A stretch of 64,000 nt of DNA from Salminus brasiliensis. Lineage: Eukaryota; Chordata; Actinopteri; Characiformes; Bryconidae. A model generated the notes under the pieces. It was given only the letters and a program-made list of their open reading frames with translations. It did no database searches and was not told the origin of the DNA. Position 1 is the stretch's first letter; every line of letters starts with the position of its first letter. Location of the stretch: NCBI RefSeq assembly GCF_030463535.1, contig NC_132896.1, positions 31,304,023 through 31,368,022 of the forward strand, written 5' to 3'. Made by a program: the position numbers and the translations under genes. Of the stretch, positions 34,361 through 48,270 are shown piece after piece.

Positions 34361-34680
34361 TTTTTAATAGTTCTTGTAAATGTCATGTTTAAAAAGATAT
34401 ATTAATGTACTGATTAAATAAAATAACTTACCATACCATGTAATGTATACCAAGCATTTCCCAAAGTGTCAATTAGAATTATTGATTTAATTATTAATTA
34501 AGCACATAAACAAGTTCTGCCCTAATATGTGTGAGGTCTGACTGACTGAGTGCCCTTAGCCCAGTTCTTATCAGTGGGCATACAGTGCATTTCAACATGA
34601 GTGGCCTGGGGTCTCTTTCACTGCATACTGGGTAGAATACAGATGGATGGGAGGGCTTGTAACACAGTCACATCACGTAG

Positions 34681-34725
<45 letters not shown>

Positions 34726-35404
34726 CATGTGTGTGTACAAACGGTTTCAGCCAAGTCATGCCTCAATAAAGTGTTCTTAGCAGGTCCAGGGCTAATTAAA
34801 TTCCAGCATGTTCCACTTTACTCTCACTCTTTCTCCCTGTGACAAACACACACTCACACACACACACACCCTCCCTTACACACTCTCAGGCACTTTACAG
34901 CATGCCAGCTAAGACGTGAAGGGCACTCTCTGAGTTGTACTACATGTGCCGTAGTCCCAGGCGTTTGCGCTGGTTTTCAGCATGGTCTGTACCTCAGATG
35001 CCCTTCAGGCCCAGTTCAATTAGGCTTTATTAAATGTCCTTTTTCCAAACTGGTGCCACATTTTACGCCGTTTTCAGTTCATATCTCCGTACAAATTTGC
35101 TTATGCTGAAAATTTGCCTGAAATGAATCAGTTGGTCATGGTGGAAATGAACTACGGGAGGTCACACGTAACCATTCTTCTCCCTGCCTCTCTTTATCTA
35201 TTTATCTCTTTCCCTTGCCGCCCATTCTTTGCTCTAGCGCAGCGCTTTGACTGACAGGCCGGAAAAAAAAAGACTCAAATGTTATCAGCTGAGAACAGAG
35301 GCAGAGGCAGAGGCAGTGCGCTAACTCTGGCTAAACTCCCAGTCTGTGCTAAACAGGAGAGCTGCAGAAACGTGTTGTTTTATTGCTGATATATAAATTA
35401 TCCT
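34361..35404. other. Spacer with microsatellite
   Basis: Contains a (TG)n tract at 34,682-34,734 and (CA)n near 34,845-34,870. Otherwise no gene or repeat seen. Confidence 0.4.
34682..34734 (+). repeat. (TG)n microsatellite
   Basis: About 18 uninterrupted TG units followed by interrupted ones. Confidence 0.95.
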
Positions 35405-35975
35405 TTGGAATCACCACAATTTCTAATAAAATGGGGTCTGGTTGTGCATTTGTGCTAGATGTGCCACTTTTGTCTCATCTGTCAATAGAGCATTTTCCCA
35501 GAAGCAGCGTGGAGCATCCAGGTGGTCTTGGGCAAACCTGAGATGGGCTACATCTACTATGAACACAGTTTCCTCTCTGCAAAGGGGTTTGAAGTTTGTA
35601 GATGTTCTGCAGATGTTTTGGTGTTACCTTTGGGTTCTTCCTTACCTCCTTCAGGATTTCCAGTTGTGATCTTAACAGGACACCCACTCTAAGGCACAGC
35701 AGCAACAGTCCTATTTTTTTTTTTCATTTGTGGACAATTTCTTATAGTGGATTGAAATACACCCAGATCTTTAAGAATGCTTTTGTAGCCTTCTCCAGCA
35801 TCAAGCATCTCTATAACATCTACCGAGGTCTTCTAAAGGGTTTATTCAATGAGTAGAACACCTGTGAAACCCACATCTGCAATCTTATCTCCATAACTGA
35901 AGCATCTTTTGTCATTAAGGGCTTGGGGATTTCATTAACACAGAGGTCCACTTACTTTTTCTAGCCTGCACTGTG
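35405..35975 (-). mobile_element. Decayed Tc1/mariner-like element (third family)
   Basis: On the minus strand a frame includes LEILKEVRKNPKVTPKHLQ, resembling the EVKKNPRVTAKDL segment of a Tc1-type transposase. Plus-strand text TTTTGTCTCATCTGTCAATA (the LWTDETK region reversed) is at the left. The right end reads CACTTACTTTTTCTAGCCTG and CACTGTGG, matching a terminal region known from fish Tc1-type elements. Multiple frame breaks. Confidence 0.65.
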
Positions 35976-38900
35976 GATGTTTACTCAACATGCCCACTAA
36001 AGACATGAGCAGTGGAGCTGTTTATTTGTTATAGGTTTAGACAAGTTTAGACTTTAGTTACCAATGACTTTTATCTTGACTTAATTATTAATAAGAAATT
36101 AGATATGGGTTTTTGCATGATGATGTTACTAATACCATCATTTGTAGAGATCCAGTGATGAAAGGACATGAAATTAGCTGAAGAATGCATACTGACTAGT
36201 TCAGGACTCAAGACTTAACTTCATTGTCTGAACTTTAAATTTGTGACGTTTGACTTACAACTCAGAGACTTGCTCCTAACCTTTGGGTAACCTTACGAAG
36301 AAAGGGCTTACAAAGAACTTCTCATTACTGGATGGTTGTTTGTGGCACCAGCTTTGGTCTATTAACTGAAGAACCATTAACTGAAAGGATCCTTAGGGCA
36401 CCACAAGTGGTTTCCTCAATAACATTGTTCCACATAACTCTTTTCTTTTGTTCTATTTCTACAGCTTTTCCTATTTTATTTGGCATTAAATGATTTACCT
36501 CCTTATATAACTGCCCGTATGCTGGTATACATTAGTTATAGGAGAGGACAAGCTCGTAATCTAAATGTGACAGTGCTGCAAAGCAATTTCTCCCTAGGGT
36601 CTAATAATGTCATAAAGGAGCACATGTTACAAAGAGCCTTTTGAATAACAAAAAAAAAGAGTTTTAGGTAGAAATCAATCACCCAGTACAGCGCTCTCTC
36701 CAGCCTCACTGGTTTAGTGAAGGGCCTGAAGAAGCTAATAGAAGCTGTCAATCATGGCAGAAGCTTTGTAAAGATCCACCCAAACTGTGAATAAAAACAA
36801 ATCTGCACCACAGACACTGTATGGATTTGTTAAACTCCACCAGCAGCTTATGCAATGACTGATACCATGCACACTTAGTTTACAGCAGTATTTTAACCCC
36901 TAAAAAAGCGTAAGGACCACCAGCAGGCCCAAACTTCCTATACCAGGGAATAGCCTCACCAGTCTGTACAGAAGTTCCTGTAGTTACTGAGTAATACACC
37001 CTAGTGTGTGATAAGCCTTGGAGTGTTAAGGGGTTAAAGGGCTGACTTTCTAACCTCTATTCAGTAGGAGAATCGTCAGCAATGCTTTCAGTAGCTCCAG
37101 CCTTTTATGTCCCCAGGTGGGCCAATGCAAGAGGCACTCAGTGGTTTAAGTAGGACAGAGTGTAACATGTCCCACTAAATAATGGCACAGGCTCATAACT
37201 ATCAGTTCCTGTTGTAAAATGATTCATTAGTCCTGACAGTAATGGTAAACGATCCTTTAGATTGAATTAGTAAAGGATCTGGCAGTGAGGCAACGTCTAT
37301 CTCGCATCAGAATAAATGTATGTATCAGTAAAGCTTCGTCTATAATAGAGAATATGATATTTTTGGTCTTTTGGCCTTTATGGTCCTTACACTCATACTG
37401 TTCGATGACCTTCATTCAGGATAAATCACACTTCTGCTGTTTTACATCTGGCTATTGCGCCCCCAAGTGGTTGAAAATCCAGTTCTGTTGGATCTCATTT
37501 CAATTGATGATGAAATAGGGGGAATTTTCCCTCTGTTACATAGCCGTGAGAGGCAACCTTCTCGATGTTGACGCTCCCACTGGCCACTGTATTCAGCATG
37601 CTTTTTTCGAATGTGCAGAGAGAGCTGGAGATCTGCTGATATTGAGGCTGGATCATCTCTTTAAAGACCTTTAAAGCCTTATGACAGGGTTACACTACAA
37701 TTTACACTAGGATTGTTGTCCTGCTTCTCAGTCTGGTTGAGTCTGTGCTGGTTAGCTGTAGCATGCAGATTTGTTTGAGGGGCGCAGACTCCGATTAGAC
37801 TAGTCTAGTAGTCTAGGATACTGGTCAGTGACTCAGTTTGGTCCCGCCAGTGAAAACTGAGCACAAAAAGATGCAGATTTCAGGCAGTTTCTTGTTTACA
37901 TTTTATGCTCCACCTTAAATGATGCAGCAGCTACACTCTGGCACTTGTACATGTCTAGTAGTTCAGCAGCAGGTTGAAGTCGTGTAGTGGATGATCCCTA
38001 GTCGTTTTGTGTGATTGACAGTTTTTCATTCACCATAAAAATCTGCTAAACTCAGAGGAGAAGTGTGAGATACTCAGTCTTTTATAATCTGCTACGACTT
38101 TTAAAGTCCAGTAGTGTAGACCCAAGGCTTTAGTGGACCCGCAGCCCTGTGATCAATAACCCAACCTACTGCTTTTTGCAGAACCTGAACTAAAGAAGAA
38201 AGCCCTGTTGGGCCTCCCCTCGCCTCAGCCAGGGTCACAGGGACATCTTTTGCTGTTGATTGTCAGTAAAATGCTGACAGACAGTAAACACCAACGTATC
38301 ACAGTGTGGAAAAATGACGCTCTGTTAGCTACTGTAGGCAAACTTTCGGCTCTTCTGGCATATGTATGTGTCAGCCAATAGGAGCCAACATTTGGCTGGG
38401 CTTAAATGGAGGAGAAATGAATGAATCCCTGTGGCCAGAGACATCCAGATAAGGATACTGCAGGACTGTGACCCTCGCTTGCACACAAAACACACCCACA
38501 ACAAACGACCAACACGTATCATTGTGGTACTGGATCGGAAAGCCTCCCTCGATGTGGTGATCGTGTCCTCGATGGACGCCTGGTCTTGTGAGACCAGAAA
38601 TAACTGCCCGTCGCTGTTGCTCCGGCGGCCCCCGATTGAACAGGCGTGCCTATAAGGACTTTGGTATAACTCAGTAAACAGTCTCTACCTGACTGAGACC
38701 TGGTTAGACCACTGCTCACATTCACAGACAGTCACATACAGTGTGTACAGTGTGTAGGACGTCCAGGAAGCCAATACTGACATTTTTGGGTCCCACTGTA
38801 ACTTCCTAATTACGTTTATGGATAAATCGAATTTCTAGCATTTACTGTCTTTTGCCAGTGTCAGTCTTGGGCAGACCTTCTGGTGTCTCCCTATTTTTTG

Positions 38901-39126
38901 ACACCCACTCCCACCCTCCACCCCCCAACCTCTGTCTGTCTCTTTTGGACTGTGTCTTTCCTCGGTTGTGGCCCAGTGCTGCTTTTCTCTGTAGTCTTCC
39001 TGAGGGACAGACACTAATCGGAGCCCTTTACAGCTTTGAAACACTGATTTGCCCCAGTTCTGACCAAGAGTGCTGCATATCTATGTGTAAACACACTGAC
39101 CAGCTGCGAGCACTAGATAAGCCCTA
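35976..39126. other. Spacer, nothing firmly recognised
   Basis: No supported gene. Near 38,660-38,720 the plus-strand frame reads SLYLTETWLDH, which resembles the LTETWL endonuclease motif of LINEs, but the surroundings are not alignable by eye. Short ORFs of 60-77 codons are chance. Confidence 0.35.
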
Positions 39127-39129
39127 TAG

Positions 39130-39178
<49 letters not shown>
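39130..39178 (+). repeat. (GA)n microsatellite
   Basis: About 20 GA units, immediately before the relic lectin exon region. Confidence 0.95.
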
Positions 39179-39184
<6 letters not shown>

Positions 39185-39185
<1 letters not shown>

Positions 39186-39525
39186 AACTCTTGTAAAACA
39201 CTGCACTCTGCTGGCAATCTGGACAATATCACACCAGACTGCAGGACAACACCTTGCTTTCCTGCTTTATTAGGTTGTGTTATTTATGCAGATATTCTTC
39301 CTTTCTTGAAGCTTCTTGCAGATGAAGATGCAAGTGAGCGTATCTTCAGTTTCTACCACAGACAAATGGCTCGTTTGGCCCCTTGTAGTGCAAGGGGCAT
39401 CATTCCATTGGTGAAGACCTGTGGCCACAAAGGAGATGAAAACAGGACAGGCACTGAGACTCTATCTGCTCATGTATGAAGCCTGAGCATTTAACTCCAG
39501 CCCTGAGTTTCGTGGTTTCTCTATT
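39185..39525 (-). pseudogene. Relic last exon of a C-type lectin gene (copy 0)
   Basis: This stretch aligns throughout with the 3' end of lectin gene 1 (40,345-40,685), including an AATAAA-type site and the acceptor region. The exon-like part is 39,346-39,418 on the minus strand: after a CCACAG acceptor it encodes LHQWNDAPC, with the conserved WND calcium-ligand motif, and in a second frame PFVCGRN and a stop. The intact genes have 12 bases between the cysteine codon and the PF codons; here there are 20, so a net gain of 8 bases shifts the frame. No matching exons 1-5 are found in 39,526-39,964. A dead, truncated fourth member of the cluster, more diverged than copies 1-3. Confidence 0.8.
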
Positions 39526-39964
39526 ATCTCGATTTCTTTATTTTTTTCCTAAATGATTGTAATTTGTTACATTTTGAAGTGAACTTCTCAGAATTTAAAG
39601 CACTCTGTGCACAAAAGTGCTTTAAAGGGATCCCACTGGGAACCATGTTTGTCATGAAGATGTGTGAGTGTCCTCTGCTGGCTGCTGGAATAGGTGTGGC
39701 GAGCAGATGAGAGGTGCAGTGATTAGGCGATCCAGGGTCGACTCCCAGGAAAGATTGTAGATCTTGGCTCCCAGGATGTAGCTTGGATTGTTGTAATTTT
39801 GACTTTCTGACCACTTTAATTTTAATCTTTTTAGGAGAGGAAGTTTTTTTTTTTTTTAATGTTGAGATTGTAATGTTAATTTAACATCTATTCAATGACT
39901 GATTGCTATCTGGGAACCGAGAACATGAACTCCACGTGAACTGCCATTATTCAACTATTATTTA
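39526..39964. other. Spacer between relic exon and tandem array
   Basis: A 96-codon minus-strand ORF (39,524-39,814) shows no lectin or other domain. The left border of the tandem repeat unit lies at about 39,965 (GGTAGATGCAGTCTTCCATT). Confidence 0.4.
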
Positions 39965-40433
39965 AGGTAGATGCAGTCTTCCATTCTAGGTTTTCTAATC
40001 CTGCTTGTTCAGTTAGAAATGAAGTCAAAATCTAATCAACAACAAGGGTGGGTTACAGGAATTCAGTGCTGAGAGGGATCACAAGGGGGAGCTGCCTGAG
40101 TGTCAGTCATTTACTTAGTTAGTTTGTGAGCATTTCTTTTGGTCATTTGTGTATTTACAACCTGAACTACTTCAACTAGTGCTGAGATGTTACACGTCAG
40201 TATGAAGTAATATTTGACCTCAAGAACAACTGAAATTTTGACTCAGCAAAAGCTGAATGAGTATGACCGGCCTGATATTATCTTCAATTTGTGGACACTG
40301 TCGGGTAACGTCCGTCAGGGTTATGCAACCTGTGTATTAATAACTGTAGAAATTCTTGTAAAACACTGCACTCTGCTGGCAATCTGAACAACATCACAGA
40401 TCAGGCTGGAGGACAACACCTTGCTTTGCTTGC

Positions 40434-40439
40434 TTTATT
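40434..40439 (-). other. Poly(A) signal, lectin gene 1
   Basis: AATAAA on the minus strand about 70 bases after the stop codon. The same hexamer is conserved at 44,295-44,300 and 48,182-48,187. Confidence 0.7.
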
Positions 40440-40509
40440 AGGTTGTGTTATTTAGATCAGATTTTTCTTGTTTGAAGCTTCTTGCAGATGAAGATGAGTG
40501 AGCGTATCT

Positions 40510-42231
40510 TCAGTTTCTGGCACAAATAAACGGCCTGGATAAATTGCAAGGGATATCATTCCATTGGTTAAGATCTGTGGCAACAAAGGAGGAAAATACA
40601 GGTCAGGCACTTAGACTCTTCATTCTCATGGATGAAACCTAAGCATTTAACTCCAGCCCTTAGTTTTGTGGTTTCTCTAATACGCAAAGGGGTTTAAAGG
40701 TCTAACGAACTTTATAAAACCAAAAGTAGTTATTTTATGGCATCGCTCGTCTGAGCATGAAGTCTTCAGTGGAAGAGAAAACGAACCTTTTTTGTATAGA
40801 GTCATCAACCTGGTTAATGTCAAAGCTTAGACTCTTTACCTAGAACTGGTTCACGGATTTTTGGAACTCTGAAACTTTCTCTTGTTTATTTGCAGGTTAA
40901 AACGACAGAATTCAGGTTATAAATGTGGCTCAGACTTTTTGCCTCACTGTAGATTTGACATATTTCACTGTAGAAATAGGAAAGAGACTGCAGCTATCAG
41001 AAGCCATAGTGAATGAGTACCTCCATAGTTCATTGTCATGCAGTGTTCTTTATTCTTGTAGTTACTGGGCTCATTCTTGCTCCAATCATGGAAGTCCATT
41101 CTGGACCCATCGCTCCAGAGCCATGTTCCTTCCTGTGCAGAGAAACAGTAGAGTAGTAATACATGGACAAATTCATGGAGTTATGTTGGAACCTTGCAGC
41201 ACTTACTGCTACAGCATCGTGGCCACCTATCCAGGTGATCATCAGAGAGCCGGTGTCTTTTTTAATGAGATCCTGTAAAAATGCATTTTCTTTATGGCTG
41301 TGCACTGAAGCAAGATTCCCACTGTTCTTCAAACACTCAGTCTAGAACAGAACAGAAGGTAAATCAGTTGGATTCAGACTGCTGTTCAAGCTTTACTTTA
41401 CTCTCACACCTACGGTCAGTGTACCTCTGCATCAACCCATTCAACTTGGGGCTTGAAGAACTTGAAACATCTGTTTCCATATTCAGTCCAGTCAGGTGGG
41501 CAAGACTTATGCACTGTGGGAAATGGAAAGCTGTAGGACTGTGCTTCTAAATGACCATAATACCATTAGCTACAGTGTCATGAACTGGATGAATACAACG
41601 TAAAATAGGAATCTTACAATGCTCCAGCCCTCCAAGTGCTCCATCTACAATCAATAAAATAAATGGGTTCTCATCAGTTAGTTAGTCATAGGTATCACAG
41701 TAGGTCAAACTTAACCACTGTCAGTGGCCTTAAGATAATCTACTGACATGCAGTTTTGGCAGAATTGTCTTTAAACTGGATCCTGATACTGACTACCAGT
41801 TTTCAGTACTCTAACAGTAAAGGTTTTCAAATAAGGAAACTCACAATTCAAGATTTGTCATCATATAAATTATACAGAGTACAGAACATAAAGAAATACA
41901 ATGGACTCCTGAAGTTACAGATGGTCCATCATATAAAAATAGATAGAGGAAGAATACAGGAGGCGAAAAACACAGTACAAGAAGACTGTTGCAAATACAA
42001 GACATGTCCACAAAACAAAAGCTACACTAAATAATAAGCAATGGTTTAATACAGTAAACAGGGCTGGCTGGCAGAATATAGTGAGAATAAAAGTAACTAG
42101 TTACCAGTTACAGGTTCTAAGTTCTCAACATAAACCCAGAGCAGGAGTCTAATAGAGGAATTTATGGGGCATTCATTCTTACCTGTGGCCAGCAAAAGCC
42201 CAAGAAACAAAGGCACAGTCCAGATGGCCAT
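40510..42231 (-). CDS. Secreted C-type lectin (ladderlectin / l-2-like), gene 1
   Basis: Spliced minus-strand gene, coding exons 42,231-42,183, 41,513-41,425, 41,341-41,207, 41,132-41,021 and 40,574-40,510. All have GT-AG borders and compatible phases (1, 0, 0, 1). It makes a 149-residue protein. Residues 1-16 (MAIWTVPLFLGLLLAT) are a signal peptide. One C-type lectin domain starts at CPPDW (21-25). Six cysteines (21, 32, 49, 122, 138, 146) fit the long-form CTLD pairing 21-32, 49-146, 122-138. The WIGGHDA motif is at 83-89. Calcium site 2 positions read EPS (112-114) instead of EPN or QPD, with E120 and WND (133-135) kept, so the sugar preference is unclear. The protein ends PFICARN. By family it is a secreted carbohydrate-binding protein of innate defence. 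A non-coding first exon ends at 42,335. No defect is visible. Confidence 0.88.
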
Positions 42232-42247
42232 TGCACTGAACCAAACA
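42183..42247 (-). other. Signal-peptide exon of lectin gene 1
   Basis: A pyrimidine-rich TTTCTTTCTTTGCAG acceptor precedes 42,247, ATG is at 42,231 and a GTAAGAATG donor follows 42,183. A longer in-frame read-through upstream of this ATG would cross the intron, so the ATG at 42,231 is preferred. Confidence 0.85.
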
Positions 42248-42420
42248 CTGCAAAGAAAGAAAGAAAGAGCAAGGCTTTCTAAACTTTCAGGCTCCAAGGC
42301 TTATTTACTTTTTCTCTGAAAATTCTCATCCTACCTGGCAGATCCTGTGTTTTTTGCTGTGGAGTCTTTGAGTAACCAGTAGATACTACCAGTAGCAGTA
42401 ACCGGCTGCAGGAGTTGACT

Positions 42421-42430
42421 CAATAAATAG
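42421..42430 (-). promoter_or_regulatory. TATA-like box, lectin gene 1
   Basis: CTATTTATTG on the minus strand, about 90 bases upstream of the first-exon donor at 42,335. Transcription start inferred at about 42,395. Conserved at 50,101-50,110 (gene 3) and altered to CTATTAATTG in gene 2. Confidence 0.5.
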
Positions 42431-42489
42431 ACCCTGTGTGACTGCTTAGTCACTCTGTGACTCTGTTCAGTTGTAGAATTGAGCAATCA

Positions 42490-42567
42490 GCTCTTTTTAA
42501 AACCCTTAATTTCAGAAGAAACATTAATTGAGCAGGTGTCCCAATATTTTTGTCCATATTATGGATT
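42490..42567. mobile_element. Tc1-type TIR scrap upstream of lectin gene 1
   Basis: GAGCAGGTGTCCCAATATTTT and TGTCCATAT form the outer terminal repeat of the TATGGACAAAA..GGGACACC family (compare 53,157 and 58,716), preceded by its subterminal TTAATTTCAGAAGAAACATT. No opposite end is found. The lectin promoter lies immediately inside it. Confidence 0.65.
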
Positions 42568-42719
42568 CATTTTGTCCAGTATGTATGATCATAAGAATTG
42601 AGGGTACTAATCACTCTATAGGGTAGTGTATAGGAAAATAAATAAGCAAAAATGAATAGAAATTCTATGAAAATGAACAAATGAAAATCCAATTGATTAT
42701 GAACCATGCTTCAACAGAA

Positions 42720-43800
<1,081 letters not shown>

Positions 43801-44294
43801 TGTGTCTGACCTAGCAAGTCATGACAGGTAGATGCAGTCTTCCATTCTAGGTTTTCTAATCCTGCTTGTTTAGTTAGAAATGAAGTCAAAATCTAATCAA
43901 CAACAAGGGTGGGTTACAGGAATTCAGTGCTGAGAGGGATCACAAGGGGGAGCTGCCTGAGTATCAGTCATTTACTTAGTTAGTTTGTGAGCATTTCTTT
44001 TGGTAATTTGTGTATTTACAACCTGAACTACTTCAGCTAGTGCTGAGATGTTAAACGTCAGTATAAAATAATATTTGACCTCAAGAATAACTGAAATTTT
44101 GACTCAGCAAAGGCTGAATGAGTATGACCGGCCTGATATTATCTTCAATTTGTGGACACTGTCGGGTAACGTTCGTCAGGGTTATGCAACCTGTGTATTA
44201 ATAACTGTAGAAATTCTTGTAAAACACTGCACTCTGCTGGCAATCTGAACAACATCACAGATCAGGCTGGAGGACAACACCTTGCTTTGCTTGC

Positions 44295-44300
44295 TTTATT
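44295..44300 (-). other. Poly(A) signal, lectin gene 2
   Basis: AATAAA on the minus strand at the position equivalent to gene 1. Confidence 0.7.
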
Positions 44301-44383
44301 AGGTTGTGTTATTTAGATTGCAGATGCAGATCAGATTTTTCTTGTTTGAAGCTTCTTGCAGATGAAGATGAGTGAGCATATCT

Positions 44384-46115
44384 TCAGTTTCTGGCACAAA
44401 TAAATGGCCTGGATAAATTGCAAGGGATATCATTCCATTGGTTAAGATCTGTGGCAACAAAGGAGGAAAATACAGGTCAGGCACTTAGACTCTTCATTCT
44501 CATGGATGAAACCTAAGCATTTAACTCCAGCCCTTAGTTTTGTGGTTTCTCTAATACGCAAAGGGGTTTAAAGGTCTAACGAACTTCACTTTATAAAACC
44601 AAAAGTAGTTATTTTATGGCATCGCTCGTCTGAGCATGAAGTCTTCAGTGGAAGAGAAAACGAACCTTTTTTGTATAGAGTCATCAACCTGGTTAATGTC
44701 AAAGCTTAGAGTCTTTACCTAGAACTGATTCAGAACGGATTTTTGGAACTCTGAAACTTTCTCTTGTTTATTTGCAGGTTAAAATGACAGAATTCAGGTT
44801 ATAAATGTGGCTCAGACTTTTTGCCTCACTGTAGATTTGACATATTTCACTGTAGAAATAGGAAAGAGACTGCAGCTATCAGAAGCCATAGTGAATGAGT
44901 ACCTCCATAGTTCATTGTCATGCAGTGTTCTTTATTCTTGTAGTTACTGGGCTCATTCTTGCTCCAATCATGGAAGTCCATTCTGGACCCATCGCTCCAG
45001 AGCCATGTTCCTTCCTGTGCAGAGAAACAGTAGAGTAGTAATACATGGACAAATTCATGGAGTTATGTTGGAACCTTGCAGCACTTACTGCTACAGCATC
45101 GTGGCCACCTATCCAGGTGTTCATCAGAGAGCCGGTGCCTTTTTTAATGAGATCCTGTAAAAATGCATTTTCTTTATGGCAGTGCACTGAAGCAAGATTC
45201 CCACTGTTCTTCAAACACTCAGTCTAGAACAGAACAGAAGGTAAATCAGTTGGATTCAGACTGCTGTTCAAGCTTTACTTTACTCTCACACCTACGGTCA
45301 GTGTACCTCTGCATCAGCCCATTCAACTTGGGATTCGAAGAACTTAAAACATCTGTTTCCATATTCAGTCCAGTCAGGTGGGCAAGACTTATGCACTGTG
45401 GGAAATGGAAAGCTGTGGGACTGTGCTTCTAAATGACCATAATATCATTAGCTACAGTGTCATGAACTGGGTGAATACAATGTAAAATAGGAATCTTACA
45501 ATGCTGCAGCCCTCCAAGTGCTCCATCTACAATCAATAAAATAAATGGGTTCTCATCAGTTAGTTAGTCATAGGTATCACAGTAGGTCAAAGTTAACCAC
45601 TGTCAGTGGCCTTAAGATAATCTACTGACATGCAGTTCTGGCAGAATTGTCTTTAAACTGGATCCTGATACTGACTACCAGTTTTCAGTACTCTAACAGT
45701 AAAGGTTTTCAAATAAGGAAACTCACAATTCAAGATTTGTCGTCATATAAATTATACAGAGTACAGAACATAAAGAAATACAATGGACTCCTGAAGTTAC
45801 AGATGGTCCATCATATAAAAATAGATAGAGGAAGAACACAGGAGGTGAAAAACACACAGTACAAGAAGACTGTTGCAAATACAAGACATGTCCACAAAAC
45901 AAAAGCTACACTAAATAATAAACAATGGTTTAATGCAGTAAACTGGGCTGGCTGGCAGAATATAGTGAGAATAAAAGTAACTAGTTACCAGTTACAGGTT
46001 CTAAGTTCTCAACATAAACCCAGAGCAGGAGTCTAAAAGAGGAATTCATGGGGCATTCATTCTTACCTGTGGCCAGCAAAAGCCCAAGAAACAAAGGCAC
46101 AGTCCAGACGGCCAT
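44384..46115 (-). CDS. Secreted C-type lectin (ladderlectin / l-2-like), gene 2
   Basis: Coding exons 46,115-46,067, 45,395-45,307, 45,223-45,089, 45,014-44,903 and 44,448-44,384, same lengths and phases as gene 1 (49, 89, 135, 112, 65 nt), giving 149 residues with no stop. Differences from gene 1 that I can read are I3V, K37E, P38S, V43A, S61C, D75G and I81N. S61C adds a seventh cysteine in the first long helix of the domain, which could stay free or support a disulfide-linked dimer; that is inference. Calcium-site residues (EPS 112-114, E120, WND 133-135) and the six framework cysteines are unchanged. The first-exon donor is at 46,219. Intact in sequence; expression unknown. Confidence 0.87.
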
Positions 46116-46304
46116 TGCACTGAACCAAACACTGCAAAGAAAGAAAGAAAGAGCAAGGCTTTCTAAACTTTCAGTCTCTATGGCTTATTTACTTTTTCTC
46201 TGAAAATTCTCATCCTACCTGGCAGATCCTGTGTTTTTTGCTGTGGAGTCTTTGAGTAACCAGTAAATACTACCAGTAGCAGTACCTGGCTGCAGGAGTT
46301 GACT

Positions 46305-46314
46305 CAATTAATAG
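46305..46314 (-). promoter_or_regulatory. TATA-like box, lectin gene 2 (variant)
   Basis: CTATTAATTG on the minus strand where genes 1 and 3 have CTATTTATTG. The single change may weaken TBP binding relative to the other copies. Confidence 0.4.
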
Positions 46315-46599
46315 ACCCTGTGTGACTGCTTAGTCACTCTGTGACTCTGTTTAGTTGTAGAATTGAGCAATCAGCTCTTTTTAAAACCCTTAATTTCAGA
46401 AGAAACATTAATTGAGCAGGTGTCCCAATATTTTTGTCCATATTATGGATTCATTTTGTCCAGTATGTATGATCATAAGAATTGAGGGTACTAATCACTC
46501 TATAGGGTAGTGTATAGGAAAATAAATAAGCAAAAATGAATAGAAATTCTATGAAAATGAACAAATGAAAATCCAATTGATTATGAACCATGCTTCAAC

Positions 46600-47690
<1,091 letters not shown>

Positions 47691-48181
47691 GTCTGACCTA
47701 GCAAGTCATGACAGGTAGATGCAGTCTTCCATTCTAGGTTTTCTAATCCTGCTTGTTTAGTTAGAAATGAAGTCAAAAACTAATCAACAACAAGGGTGGG
47801 TTACAGGAATTCAGTGCTGAGAGGGATCACAAGGGGGAGCTGCCTGAGTATCAGTCATTTACTTAATTAGTTTGTGAGCATTTCTTTTGGTCATTTGTGT
47901 ATTTACAACCTGAACTACTTCAACTAGTGCTGAGATGTTAAACGTCAGTATGAAATAATATTTGACCTCAAGAATAACTGAAATTTTGACTCAGCAAAGG
48001 CTGAATGAGTATGACCGGCCTGATATTATCTTCAATTTGTGGACACTGTCGGGTAACGTCCGTCAGGGTTATGCAACCTGTGTATTAATAACTGTAGAAA
48101 TTCTTGTAAAACACTGCACTCTGCTGGCAATCTGAACAACATCACAGATCAGGCTGGAGGACAACACCTTGCTTTGCTTGC

Positions 48182-48187
48182 TTTATT
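48182..48187 (-). other. Poly(A) signal, lectin gene 3
   Basis: AATAAA on the minus strand at the position equivalent to genes 1 and 2. Confidence 0.7.
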
Positions 48188-48270
48188 AGGTTGTGTTATT
48201 TAGATTGCAGATGCAGATCAGATTTTTCTTGTTTGAAGCTTCTTGCAGATGAAGATGAGTGAGCATATCT

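Noticed and set aside
38660-38720. LINE endonuclease motif SLYLTETWLDH
   Set aside because: Only one short motif; upstream and downstream frames do not extend the similarity, so it is kept as a note only.
40961-41020. Read-through of lectin exon 5 giving a hydrophobic C-terminus (LWLLIAAVSFLFLQ), or a tiny intron ending at TTTCTACAG
   Set aside because: The true last exon with WND and PFICARN is found at 40,574-40,510 with a good acceptor and matching phase in all three copies.
41036-41332. Minus-strand 98-codon ORF (and copies at 44,918 and 48,805) as a single-exon gene
   Set aside because: It joins lectin exons 4 and 5 by reading through a GTAAGT...CTGCACAG intron in the wrong frame for the downstream exon. 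The spliced model keeps all CTLD motifs in frame.
40925-41345. Plus-strand ORFs of 60-117 codons repeated in each unit
   Set aside because: They are antisense to the lectin exons and recur only because the unit is duplicated.
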